Source: Flavobacteriales bacterium
GTDB taxonomy: Bacteria; Bacteroidota; Bacteroidia; Flavobacteriales_F; PHOS-HE28
DNA: 64,000 nucleotides
Direction: 5' to 3'
NCBI GenBank assembly: GCA_016717225.1
Contig: JADKGB010000037.1
Location: 1 to 64,000 of the forward strand
In this document: positions 1 to 8,544 of the stretch, piece by piece
Numbering within the stretch: the stretch's first letter is position 1
Layout: each line of letters starts with the position of its first letter
Program-made: the position numbers and the translations under genes
Notes under the pieces: model-generated
What the model saw: only the letters and a program-made list of their open reading frames with translations
Told to the model about the DNA's origin: nothing
The model's database searches: none

Positions 1-1134
1 CACGGTGAAGACCATGTCCGGCTGGATCATCTGTTCCACAGGCCCACGCGTCGTGCACGTCGAGGCCGAGGAAAATGGCTGGTGCCGTGCATGAAGTACT
101 TCTTAGAGCGGTTTTCGGGGTCCTGCTTCGCCACATCGTTCTTGTCGATGAGGCCGAGGCCGATCAACTCGCTCTCCATGATCTTGCCCACTTCCTTGTG
201 ATAGTCGGCGAGCATCGTTCCGGGGCGCAGCAGTTGCGTCGCCTTGTTCTTCACGCGCAGCAGGGCGTTGTACACGTCGCGCTGGCGCTTGGTGAAACGA
301 CTGTTCACCGGCACGCACCGCGTGAGGTCGCTCGCATAGCCGCCATACTCGCAGCCGAAATCCACCAGGACCTCATCGCCGTCGTTGCACACCTGGTCGT
401 TGGTGATGTAGTGCAGCACGCAGGCGTTGGCGCCGCCGGCAACGATCGGCGTGTAGGCATGCCCGCGCGAGCCGTTGCGGAGGAACTCGTGCGCGATCTC
501 CGCTTCGATGGCGTACCCTTCACACCCGGCTTCACGAAACCGCACACCCGTTCGGCTTTGCCCGCGATCGCGACCGCGCGTTGGATCCGCGCCACCTCCT
601 GCCGTCTTGCGCGAACGGATGCGGTGAACGCATCGGCGCGCTGCGCTTCAGGCTGTGCAGCGGGAACTGCGCGCGTCTCTCTGTTCTTGCGCTATCCGCG
701 CGTCTCCACCTGCGTTGCCCTGGCGCAGGTGCTCGTTGCTGTTCAGGTACAGGTGCTCGCACTGCGCACCAAGCGCTTCGACCGTCGCCTCGTAGCGCTC
801 GTCCACAGCACCGTGGGGATGCCGCTCCCAGTTCCGTCGCTTCCTTCTGCGAACTGGCGCCCTCCCAGATCGCCAGCAGCTCGCCTCGTTTCACGCACGA
901 AGAGTGATCTGCGGTCCTTCGCGTCCACCGCATCGGGGAAGAGCAGCAGGAGCGTCTCCTCCGATCGATGCCGCTGAGGTAGAAGATGTCGCTGGCCTGC
1001 TTGAAGGGCACGAGCCATCGGCGCTCGGGGCTGATGTCGTTGCTGTGGAAGATGGCGAGGCCGCCTTTCTCCAGGTGCTTGGCGGAAACGGGCGCGGTGC
1101 TCGCGTAGGTGGCGGCGGAAGGGGCGTAACGCAT
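1..1134 (-). pseudogene. Xaa-Pro aminopeptidase (M24B), frameshifted, 3' end beyond window edge
   Basis: The minus strand encodes a clearly recognisable aminopeptidase P, which removes the N-terminal residue before proline using two metal ions. No single frame carries it. The N-terminal AMP_N part (FKQASDIFYLSGID, near 960-1030) is in one frame and the following EETLLLLFPDAVDAKD in another. The catalytic creatinase domain (about 100-545) is mostly in one frame, with DFG...GGYASDLTR supplying the two metal-binding aspartates and HGTSHF a metal-binding histidine. The last part (IQPDMVFTV) shifts frame again at the window edge. At least six to eight frame changes are needed over 1.1 kb, while the residues themselves remain well conserved. 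That pattern fits consensus indel errors better than slow decay, but a true pseudogene cannot be excluded. The probable start is the ATG at 1134. Confidence 0.8.
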
Positions 1135-2188
1135 GAGCAGGAAGGTAATAAGAGGGGGGAGGGGCGAAAGCGAAAGTTCACTGGAAACCGTGTGTCCTGA
1201 GAAAGTGACGGGTTAAGGCTAAGTCCGGTGTTGGGCCTTACAAGTCGAGGTTCGACCTTTCTCAGGTTGCCAGGGCCAGTTGTTCCCCCTCCGGGCTTGG
1301 GCTTGAGGTACTCGCCGGATTCCGGCTGCGAGCATTTCGCTGCCATCACTGACGCCGTTCCATGATCTGGTGCTTGATGGGAACGGCTTGGTGCAGCAGT
1401 CCGGAGTTGTGCGATGTCGGACTCACGAGGATTGGCCAAGCAACACCCAGTTCACAGTTGATGAACTCGGCAACTGCGTTTTCCTTTGGTCGCGATCAGC
1501 CCCTGCGTCAGCCTGCCTACAGCCTCCTCGGTTCGATGTACCGGCGTGCTGTTTCCGGCAGTTTCACTGCTAGTGATGGATCCAGCTCCTCCAGGGTGAG
1601 GTCAGGCGTGCAGCGCCCCTGCGGGCCACGCCTCAGATGGTCTCAGCTGTACGTTCGACTCCTCGTGATACTCGAATCACCTCGAATGCATCCGGCAGGT
1701 CTTGGCGCGGTCAGGAAGATGATGGAACGCCCTCAGCCTTGGTCCCAGAAGGCCTGATGTCAAGTCCCACCCACCCCTGGCCGTCAGAGGGATCAATACT
1801 CCCCTGATGAGGCCTAGGTCCATAACTCGCAAGGCCTGTTCGGGCCCATAGGCCTTCACCGCTTCCGTCAGCCGTTACGCCCACCACCAGGCTATCCCAG
1901 CAGGTCGAAGAATGGGTAATGTTTTTGCCCTAAGGGTTCCCCGACAAGAAAGCTGCCGGGGTCCGTCAGCGCAGCTGCCAGCCAGTTGAGCATTCGCCCA
2001 GCCTCTGCATCTCGGCGTGATGGCCTGGGCAAGAGATCCCGTTCTTGGGCCTGCGCCACGCGGGGGGTGCGCACGCCGTGCTTGCTTTCAGCCGCGGCCG
2101 TGCTACTCGCGTCGTTACCTCCCGGCTCAGGATGGATCCAGCGTTCATTACAGGCGATGGACTAGCCCGCAGGTGACTATTTTGGACC
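1135..2188. other. About 1 kb with no assignable gene
   Basis: No frame on either strand gives a protein I recognise. The longest open frames are short (at most about 130 codons) and look like chance frames. Minus-strand fragments such as TLEELDPSLAVKLPETARRY (around 1530-1590) and LNWLAAALTDPGSFLVGEP (around 1920-1990) read like protein, but they lie in different frames with stops between them. Because the genes on both sides are riddled with indels, this stretch may hold one or two further genes damaged in the same way. No terminal inverted repeats or transposase motifs were found. Confidence 0.4.
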
Positions 2189-2589
2189 GTGCCCCCCAAG
2201 CCCAACAAGACCCACGCGACCGCCAGCGTCGATGCCTTCATCGACAAGCGCCGAAGGAGGAAGTGCGCGACGACTGCCGCACGCTGATGGAAGTTGATGC
2301 ACAGCTCACCGGCGCGGAACCGTACATCTACGGGCCTTCGATCGTGCTACGGCCGGACCTGCCTTTGGCCTACGCCGTGCTATTGGGGCATGCGCCCCTG
2401 GCGGCCTTCGCCCAAGACCCGGCTGGTGATCACGCCTTTGGGCAGCCTGTTCGAGCCAGGAGCCGAGCTGGAGAAGCTGGCGCAAGGTGAAGCCCACCAA
2501 GGGCTGCCGCTACTTAAACGCCTTGGCCGACATCGACCTGAAGGTGCTGAAGACCTTGAATTCTTCCCGAGAAGTCCGATCAGCGCTGA
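2189..2589 (+). pseudogene. DUF1801 (YdhG-like) protein, frameshifted
   Basis: Fragments in three plus-strand frames match a DUF1801-type small protein in order: KPNKTHATASVDAFID near the start (about 2198-2245), then PKEEVRDDCRTLMEV (about 2253-2295), GAEPYIYGPSIV (about 2312-2347), TRLVITPLGSLFEPGAELEK (about 2419-2478) and KPTKGCRYLNALADIDLKVL (about 2490-2550). The last part, EKSDQR, ends in a TGA at 2587-2589. The full protein would be about 130 residues, normal for the family, whose biochemical role is not established. The start is probably the GTG at 2189 or a lost ATG nearby. At least four frame changes are needed, the same indel problem as in the preceding aminopeptidase. The next gene, sdhC, is intact. 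Confidence 0.65.
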
Positions 2590-2759
2590 GTGAGGCAACC
2601 TATCTTCAGGCCAAGCCCCGAGGCCAAGCAGCGGGCCGGACCCTGTCCAGAACAATTCCAAACAACCCAGCGTTCGCTACTTGCTTCCACTCCAACCGCC
2701 CTGCCCGTAAGTTTGCGCTCAGAACGAACGCTTTCCATCCGTTCGCTGTTCATACACGC

Positions 2760-3449
2760 ATGGCACGACAAGGTCTCTTCGGCTCTTCCCTCACCAAGAA
2801 GTATTGGATGGCCCTCACGGGCCTTTTCCTTATCACCTTTCTGGTGGTGCATGCGGGCATCAATGCCATGATCTTCTTCAACGACGGCGGCGTCACCTTC
2901 AACTTCTGGGGGCACTTCATGGGCAGCAATCTCATCATTCGGACCATGGAGCTGGTGCTCTTTGCCGGGCTGATCCTTCACGTGGTGGATGGCCTGATGC
3001 TCTGGAACCAGAATCGCGCAGCCCGCCCGGTGAAATACGCCGTGGAGAAAGGGAGCGCCAACCGCACCTGGTACAGTGCCAGCATGGGCATTCTCGGCAC
3101 GCTTATCCTCTTGTTCCTCGTGCTTCACTTGTGGCACTTCTGGGTGCCCAGCAGGCGCATCGTAGGTAGCTTGGAAGAGTATGGCGTGGATGCCGACGGC
3201 CAAGAGAACCTCTTCGCACTAATGATCGAGACCTTCCGGAACCCCCTGGTGGTGGTGATCTACGTGCTAGGGTGCTTCTCGCTTTTCTGGCATCTGCTGC
3301 ACGGATTCAAGAGTGCCTTCCAAAGCCTCGGCATCAACCACAAGCGCTACTCGCCGATCATCGCCATAGCAGGCGCTGCATTCAGTATCGTCATTCCCGC
3401 GCTTTTCGCTGCGATGCCTGTCAGTATGTATTTAGGTTGGATCAAATGA
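2760..3449 (+). CDS. sdhC: Succinate dehydrogenase cytochrome b subunit
   Basis: Membrane anchor of respiratory complex II, carrying heme and the menaquinone site and passing electrons from SdhB to the quinone pool. The protein has 229 residues and about five hydrophobic segments, as in the single-anchor cytochrome b558 type of Bacteroidota and Bacillus, so no separate sdhD is expected. Histidines well placed as heme ligands occur in membrane segments: H31 (LVVHAG), H74 (ILHVVDG), H123/H126 (VLHLWHFW) and the FWHLLHG pair near the C-terminus. The open frame continues upstream to about 2487, but that part belongs to the DUF1801 remnant. The ATG at 2760 (MARQGLFGSSLTKKYW) is the family start. 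First gene of sdhC-sdhA-sdhB. Confidence 0.93.
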   Translation: MARQGLFGSSLTKKYWMALTGLFLITFLVVHAGINAMIFFNDGGVTFNFWGHFMGSNLIIRTMELVLFAGLILHVVDGLMLWNQNRAARPVKYAVEKGSANRTWYSASMGILGTLILLFLVLHLWHFWVPSRRIVGSLEEYGVDADGQENLFALMIETFRNPLVVVIYVLGCFSLFWHLLHGFKSAFQSLGINHKRYSPIIAIAGAAFSIVIPALFAAMPVSMYLGWIK

Positions 3450-3556
3450 GCACCGCGCAAATGGCCAACGCACGTCCAGTGTCTTATGTCCAATGCTGGC
3501 TACCTGAGCCGCATAAGACTGCGAGCATCGGACATAAGACATTCAAGCATTCATGA
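3446..3556 (+). CDS. 36-codon mini-ORF bridging sdhC and sdhA
   Basis: The ATG at 3446 overlaps the sdhC stop codon (ATGA), and the ORF's own TGA at 3554-3556 overlaps the sdhA start (ATGA at 3553). The frame therefore joins the two genes without a gap. It begins MSTAQ, close to the MSTLD of sdhA, and the nine bases ATGAGCACC occur at both starts (3446-3454 and 3553-3561). Most of the ORF is made of an inverted repeat. I doubt that the peptide matters. More likely the frame passively keeps translational coupling across an inserted element. Confidence 0.3.
   Translation: MSTAQMANARPVSYVQCWLPEPHKTASIGHKTFKHS
3480..3541. repeat. Hairpin element between sdhC and sdhA
   Basis: Two 21-base arms (3480-3500 and 3521-3541) are inverted copies with only two mismatches; the outer 12 bases, TGTCTTATGTCC, are perfect. 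The loop is 20 bases and contains one more ATAAGAC. The hairpin ends 11 bases before the sdhA start codon. It has no U-tract, so it is not a standard terminator. It could be an RNA processing or stability element that sets the SdhC to SdhA/B ratio, or a REP/MITE-like insertion. I noticed no second copy in the window. Confidence 0.75.
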
Positions 3557-5556
3557 GCACCCTCGACAGCAAGATCCCTCCCGGCCCCATCGAGAAGAAG
3601 TGGACCGACCACAAGAGCCACATCCGCATTGTCGCGCCCGCAAACAAGCGCCGTATCGACGTGATCGTGGTGGGCACTGGCCTCGCCGGTGGTGCCGCCG
3701 CCGCGTCGCTCGCCGAGATGGGCTATAACGTAAAGGCCTTCTGCTTCCAGGACAGTGCCCGTCGCGCGCACAGCATCGCTGCACAGGGCGGTATCAACGC
3801 CGCCAAGAACTACCAGAACGACGGCGACTCGACCTTCCGCTTGTTCTACGACACGGTGAAAGGCGGCGACTATCGCGCCCGTGAAGCCAATGTGTATCGC
3901 CTGGCAGAAGTCAGCGCGAACATCATCGACCAGTGTGTGGCCCAAGGCGTGCCCTTCGCCCGAGATTACGGTGGACTGCTCGACAACCGTTCGTTCGGCG
4001 GCGTGCAGGTGAGCCGCACCTTCTATGCCCGCGGACAAACAGGACAACAATTATTGCTCGGTGCGTACAGCGCGTTGATGCGCCAGGTCGGAAAAGGCGC
4101 TGTGCAGATGTTCGATCGCCACGAGATGCTTGATGTCGTTGTGGTTGACGGTAAGGCGCGAGGCATCATCGCCCGCAACCTCATCACAGGCGAGCTCGAG
4201 CGCCATGGGGCGCATGCGGTATTGCTCTGCACGGGCGGGTACGGCAACGTGTTCTTCCTGAGCACGAACGCGATGGGCAGCAACGTCACTGCGGCATGGA
4301 AAGCGCACAAGCGCGGTGCCTATTTTGGCAACCCCTGCTTCACCCAGATCCACCCCACGTGCATCCCGGTGAGCGGCACACACCAGAGCAAGCTGACGCT
4401 GATGAGCGAATCGCTGCGCAACGACGGACGCATCTGGGTGCCGAAGAGTTTGGAGGATGCGAAAGCCATCCGCGACGGCAAGAAGAAAGGAAGCGACATT
4501 GCTGAAGGCGACCGCGATTACTTCCTGGAGCGCCGCTACCCCGCTTTCGGCAACTTGGTGCCGCGCGATGTGGCCAGCCGTGCAGCGAAAGAGCGTTGCG
4601 ATGCGGGCTTCGGTGTGAATAAGACCGGGGAAGCTGTTTACCTCGACTTTGGTGCGGCAATACAGCGCTATGGGAAGCTCGAAGCGAACATCCACAAGAT
4701 CGAGAACGCGTCGCCCGAGAAGATCCGCGAGCTGGGCACCAAGGTTGTGAGCGACAAGTACGGCAACCTCTTCGAGATGTATGAGAACATCGTGGGCGAG
4801 GATCCTTACATGCACGCCATGAAGATCTACCCGGCCGTGCACTACACCATGGGTGGATTGTGGGTGGACTACAACCTGCAGACCACAGTACCTGGTCTCT
4901 TCGCACTGGGTGAAGCGAACTTCAGTGATCACGGCGCGAACCGCCTGGGCGCATCTGCGCTGATGCAAGGCTTGGCCGACGGCTACTTCGTGATCCCCTA
5001 TACCGTGGGTGATTACCTCGCTGATGACATCCGCACCGGCGCGATCGACACCAAGAGCGCCGCGTTCGAGGAAGCGGAAACCGCAGTGAAGGGTCGGATC
5101 GACCACTTCTTGAACAACAAGGGCACCAAGCCTGTCGATGACTTCCACCGCCGCTTGGGCAAGGTGATGTGGGACAAGTGCGGTATGGCCCGCAATGCGA
5201 CCGGGCTATTGGAAGCGATCGCGGAGATCCGTCGTATCCGCGAAGAGTTCTGGCGGGATGTACGTGTGCCGGGCACTGCGAACGAGTTCAACCAGGAACT
5301 GGAGAAAGCAGGCCGTGTGGCGGATTTCCTTGAACTCGGTGAACTGATGTGCGTGGACGCATTGAACCGCAACGAAAGCTGTGGCGGCCACTTCCGCGAG
5401 GAGTATCAAGAAGCCGATGGCGAAGCGAAACGCGATGATGTGAATTTCCGCAACGTGTTCGCTTGGGAGTGGAACGGTGATCCAAGCACCTCGCCACTGC
5501 ACAAAGAGCAATTGGAATTCGAGGTGGTGAAGCTCACCCAACGCAGCTACAAATAG
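3553..5556 (+). CDS. sdhA: Succinate dehydrogenase flavoprotein subunit
   Basis: Catalytic subunit that oxidises succinate to fumarate (or the reverse) with covalently bound FAD, on the cytoplasmic face of complex II. It has 667 residues, the usual length for the Bacteroidota/Bacillus-type enzyme. Visible features are the FAD-binding GTGLAGG at residues 41-47, the HSIAAQGG motif whose H73 carries the 8-alpha-histidyl-FAD bond, the substrate-site stretch TQIHPTCIPVSGTHQSKL, and RLGASALMQGLADGYFV of the capping/FAD region. The start ATG overlaps the stop of the mini-ORF that links it to sdhC. sdhB follows after about 70 bases. Confidence 0.97.
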   Translation: MSTLDSKIPPGPIEKKWTDHKSHIRIVAPANKRRIDVIVVGTGLAGGAAAASLAEMGYNVKAFCFQDSARRAHSIAAQGGINAAKNYQNDGDSTFRLFYDTVKGGDYRAREANVYRLAEVSANIIDQCVAQGVPFARDYGGLLDNRSFGGVQVSRTFYARGQTGQQLLLGAYSALMRQVGKGAVQMFDRHEMLDVVVVDGKARGIIARNLITGELERHGAHAVLLCTGGYGNVFFLSTNAMGSNVTAAWKAHKRGAYFGNPCFTQIHPTCIPVSGTHQSKLTLMSESLRNDGRIWVPKSLEDAKAIRDGKKKGSDIAEGDRDYFLERRYPAFGNLVPRDVASRAAKERCDAGFGVNKTGEAVYLDFGAAIQRYGKLEANIHKIENASPEKIRELGTKVVSDKYGNLFEMYENIVGEDPYMHAMKIYPAVHYTMGGLWVDYNLQTTVPGLFALGEANFSDHGANRLGASALMQGLADGYFVIPYTVGDYLADDIRTGAIDTKSAAFEEAETAVKGRIDHFLNNKGTKPVDDFHRRLGKVMWDKCGMARNATGLLEAIAEIRRIREEFWRDVRVPGTANEFNQELEKAGRVADFLELGELMCVDALNRNESCGGHFREEYQEADGEAKRDDVNFRNVFAWEWNGDPSTSPLHKEQLEFEVVKLTQRSYK

Positions 5557-5626
5557 GCTTGCACCAACGATCGATATACGCACCCCTAACGTCGGCCCAT
5601 TGGGTCGACACACAATAGCAAGGACG

Positions 5627-6385
5627 ATGGGCAACATGAAATTGAACCTGAAGATCTGGCGCCAGAAGGGTCCGAATGACGCCGGCCAGATGAAGGATTA
5701 TCCGGTGAGCGACGTTTCCGAGGACATGAGCTTTCTGGAGATGCTCGATGTGTTGAACGACGACATCGTGCGCAAGGGCGATGATCCGATCGCCTTCGAC
5801 CATGATTGCCGCGAGGGCATCTGCGGAAGTTGCAGCCTCTTCATCAACGGCGAAGCGCATGGGCCAGGCAAGGGCATCACCACCTGCCAGCTTCACATGC
5901 GCAAGTTCAAGGATGGCGACACGATCCACGTGGAACCATGGCGTGCGAAAGCTTTCCCGGTGATCAAGGATCTCGCGGTGAACCGAGGTGCGTTCGATCG
6001 CATCCAATCCGCAGGCGGTTTTGTGAGCGTGAACACCAGTGGCAACCTCGTCGACGGCAACGCGGTGCCCATCCCGAAGGACGATGCCGACAAGGCTTTC
6101 GACGCCGCCACCTGTATCGGTTGTGGTGCCTGCGTAGCGACCTGCCCCAACGGATCAGCGATGTTGTTCGTTGCGGCGAAAGTCTCGCAGTTCTCATTAC
6201 TGCCTCAAGGTCGTCCCGAAGCCAAGTTGCGCGCCCTCAACATGGTGGAGCAGATGGACAAGGAGGGCTTCGGAAACTGCAGCAACACCGGCGCGTGCGA
6301 GATCGAGTGCCCGAAGAGCATCAGCTTGGAGCACATCGCGCGGTTGAACCGGGAGTACTTGGCGGCGACGGTGACGAAGGAGTGA
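5627..6385 (+). CDS. sdhB: Succinate dehydrogenase iron-sulfur subunit
   Basis: Electron-transfer subunit linking FAD in SdhA to heme and quinone in SdhC. The N-terminal ferredoxin-like domain has the [2Fe-2S] cysteines in CREGICGSCSLF. The C-terminal domain has CIGCGACVATCPN and CSNTGACEIECPKSI for the [4Fe-4S] and [3Fe-4S] clusters. The chosen start is ATG 5627 (MGNMKLNLKIW), preceded by the purine-rich AGCAAGGACG; ATG 5636 is an alternative, and a TTG at 5600 would add nine residues not expected in the family. 252 residues. Last gene of the sdh operon. Confidence 0.96.
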   Translation: MGNMKLNLKIWRQKGPNDAGQMKDYPVSDVSEDMSFLEMLDVLNDDIVRKGDDPIAFDHDCREGICGSCSLFINGEAHGPGKGITTCQLHMRKFKDGDTIHVEPWRAKAFPVIKDLAVNRGAFDRIQSAGGFVSVNTSGNLVDGNAVPIPKDDADKAFDAATCIGCGACVATCPNGSAMLFVAAKVSQFSLLPQGRPEAKLRALNMVEQMDKEGFGNCSNTGACEIECPKSISLEHIARLNREYLAATVTKE

Positions 6386-6512
6386 CCGCTATTGCGCGCC
6401 AACCGAGCATGCGGCATCTCCTCAGCAAAAGCGTTCTCACGAAAGCGGCCAAGTCGCCCTGCGGAGCAGAAACGCCCTAGGTCTTTCCTCAGAATATGCG
6501 TACTTTCAGACC

Positions 6513-7343
6513 ATGAGCACCGAGCGCACGGTCAAGCACATCTTCCACCCCACGGATCTCTCGGCGGCCAGCAGTACCGCCTTTCTGCATGCGCTCCGTT
6601 TAGCTCTTGCGTCCCACGCTTCGCTCACCATTCTGCATGTGGGAGGCGATCGAGAGGATTGGGATGAAATGCCCCAGGTCCGTCGCACATTGAAGAAATG
6701 GGGGCTCTTGAAGGACGATATGGACCCGAACGAGTTCCTCGCATTGGGGCTCGGCGTGAAGAAGTTACTGGCCCATGGAAGTGACCCGCTCCAGACCTGC
6801 GCGGATTACCTGGACAAGCACCCGACCGATCTCGTGGTCTTGGCCACGAACCAGGAGGCCGGAAACACTGGTTGGATGAAACGCAGGGTCGCGGAACCCT
6901 TGTTGCGGGCCAGTGGTGCGACCACGCTGTTCATCCCGCATGATCGTGCGGGCTTCGTTGAACCATCCACGGGCAAGGTGGCTCTCAAGCGCATGCTGCT
7001 GCCGATCTCGCCTGATCCGGACCCGTTGCAGGCCGTACGCGCCGCCACGCTCTTGGCCGACCACCTGACACTGGAGAACCCCGAGTTCACGTTGCTCTTT
7101 GTCGGGACACAAGCAGATATGCCTTGGCCACCTTTGCCCGAACGGAACGGCTGGACTTGGAAGAGGACCAGTCGCGAAGGCGAGGTAGTCGGAACTATCC
7201 TGGCCATGGAAAAGGAGATCAATGCTGACCTCATTGTTATGGCCACCAAAGGGCACGACGGGTTCCTGGATGCATTGCGCGGCAGCACGACCGAGCGAGT
7301 GCTTCGCGGGACCCACTGCCCAATGCTGACAGGCGTGATATAA
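6513..7343 (+). CDS. Tandem universal stress protein (two UspA domains)
   Basis: 276 residues made of two UspA-like alpha/beta domains. The first starts at VKHIFHPTDLSAASSTAF and includes DLVVLATNQEAGNTGWMKRR. The second starts near residue 150 (LKRMLLPISPDPDPLQAV) and ends with the typical ADLIVMATKGHDGFLDALRG and TERVLRGTHCPML. The second domain keeps the G-x(9)-S/T-like nucleotide-binding arrangement; the first is less canonical. Such proteins respond to starvation, redox or hypoxia stress, and the target here is unknown. Transcribed alone, 127 bases after sdhB. A second universal stress protein starts at 63832. Confidence 0.88.
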   Translation: MSTERTVKHIFHPTDLSAASSTAFLHALRLALASHASLTILHVGGDREDWDEMPQVRRTLKKWGLLKDDMDPNEFLALGLGVKKLLAHGSDPLQTCADYLDKHPTDLVVLATNQEAGNTGWMKRRVAEPLLRASGATTLFIPHDRAGFVEPSTGKVALKRMLLPISPDPDPLQAVRAATLLADHLTLENPEFTLLFVGTQADMPWPPLPERNGWTWKRTSREGEVVGTILAMEKEINADLIVMATKGHDGFLDALRGSTTERVLRGTHCPMLTGVI

Positions 7344-7380
7344 CTCCTCATACCGCGCCAGCACATTAGCTTCGGCTCGG

Positions 7381-8544
7381 ATGTCCTTCACCACCTCGCC
7401 GTTGCGACTGAACAGCAAACTCCCCCGCGTAGGCACCACCATCTTCGCGGTGATGAGCAAGTTGGCACAGGAGTGCGGCGCCATCAACCTAAGCCAGGGC
7501 TTTCCGGATTTTCCGATAGACGAGAAGCTGAGCGACTTGGTGAACACCGCGATGAGAGCCGGGCACAACCAATACGCTCCGATGCCCGGCCTGCCCGCAT
7601 TGCGCGAAGCGATCGCTTCCAAAGTGGAACGGCTCTACAGGTTCAGCTACGATGTGGATACGGAAGTCACGGTAACAGCCGGAGGCACGCAAGCCATTTT
7701 TACCGCACTGGGTGCAGTCGTTCAACCTGGCGATGAAGTGATCATTGTGGATCCGGCATACGACTGCTACTCGCCCACGGTCGAGCTGTTCGGCGGCAAA
7801 CCCGTGCACGTTCGCTTGGGCAGTGACATGAAGTTCGACGCGGACGCGGTGAAGGCGGCCATCACTCCGCGTACGCGTATGCTGATGATCAATACGCCGC
7901 ACAATCCGGCCGGCACCATCCTCCGGGACGCGGACATGAAGCGCATCGCGGACATGCTCCGCGGCACGGACATCATCCTGCTGAGCGATGAGGTGTATGA
8001 GCACCTCGTGTTCGATGGAGAACCGCATGCTTCCGCGATCAACTATCCCGAGCTCCGCGAACGCGCCTTCGTGATCTTCAGCTTCGGCAAGGTCTTCCAC
8101 ACCACCGGCTGGAAGATGGGCTACGCGCTCGCGCCGAAAGAGTTGATGACCGAGTTCAGGAAGGTGCACCAGTTCAATGTTTTCAGCGCGAACACGCCGA
8201 TACAACACGCATTGGCCGAATACATGAAAGAGCCGATGAACTACGAGAACGTTCCGCGTTTCTATGAGGACAAGCGGGATCGCTTCGTGATCGGCATGCG
8301 TACCTCACGCTTCGAGCCATTGGTTTGCGAAGGCAGCTATTTCCAGCTCGCGGACTACAGCCGCATCAGCGATGAGCCGGATATCGAGTTCGCCAAACGC
8401 GTCACCCGCGAGTTCGGCGTGGCCGCGATCCCGATAAGCCCGTTCTACAAAAATGCACCAGCTGACCAACGTATTCTGCGCTTCTGTTTCGCCAAGCAGG
8501 ATGAGACACTGGATAACGCCATCGAAAAGCTATGCGCGATCTGA
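7381..8544 (+). CDS. PLP-dependent methionine/glutamine aminotransferase
   Basis: Class I/II fold-type I aminotransferase of 387 residues. Motifs: LSQGFPDFP near the N-terminus, NQYAPMPGLPALREAI, the substrate/PLP region INTPHNPAGTIL, LSDEVYEHLVFDG, and SFGKVFHTTGWKMGY, where the first lysine forms the PLP Schiff base. A conserved Arg near the C-terminus (LRFCFAK) should bind the substrate carboxylate. It resembles YbdL and eukaryotic KAT/GTK enzymes, which transaminate 2-oxo-4-methylthiobutyrate using glutamine or other amino acids. The stop overlaps the following omega-amidase gene by 13 bases, strong support for the methionine-salvage/glutamine-transaminase assignment. Confidence 0.88.
   Translation: MSFTTSPLRLNSKLPRVGTTIFAVMSKLAQECGAINLSQGFPDFPIDEKLSDLVNTAMRAGHNQYAPMPGLPALREAIASKVERLYRFSYDVDTEVTVTAGGTQAIFTALGAVVQPGDEVIIVDPAYDCYSPTVELFGGKPVHVRLGSDMKFDADAVKAAITPRTRMLMINTPHNPAGTILRDADMKRIADMLRGTDIILLSDEVYEHLVFDGEPHASAINYPELRERAFVIFSFGKVFHTTGWKMGYALAPKELMTEFRKVHQFNVFSANTPIQHALAEYMKEPMNYENVPRFYEDKRDRFVIGMRTSRFEPLVCEGSYFQLADYSRISDEPDIEFAKRVTREFGVAAIPISPFYKNAPADQRILRFCFAKQDETLDNAIEKLCAI

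Noticed and set aside
4051..5148. 365-codon open frame on the minus strand inside sdhA
   Set aside because: Antisense shadow of a highly conserved gene with GC-rich third positions; its translation shows no family motif.
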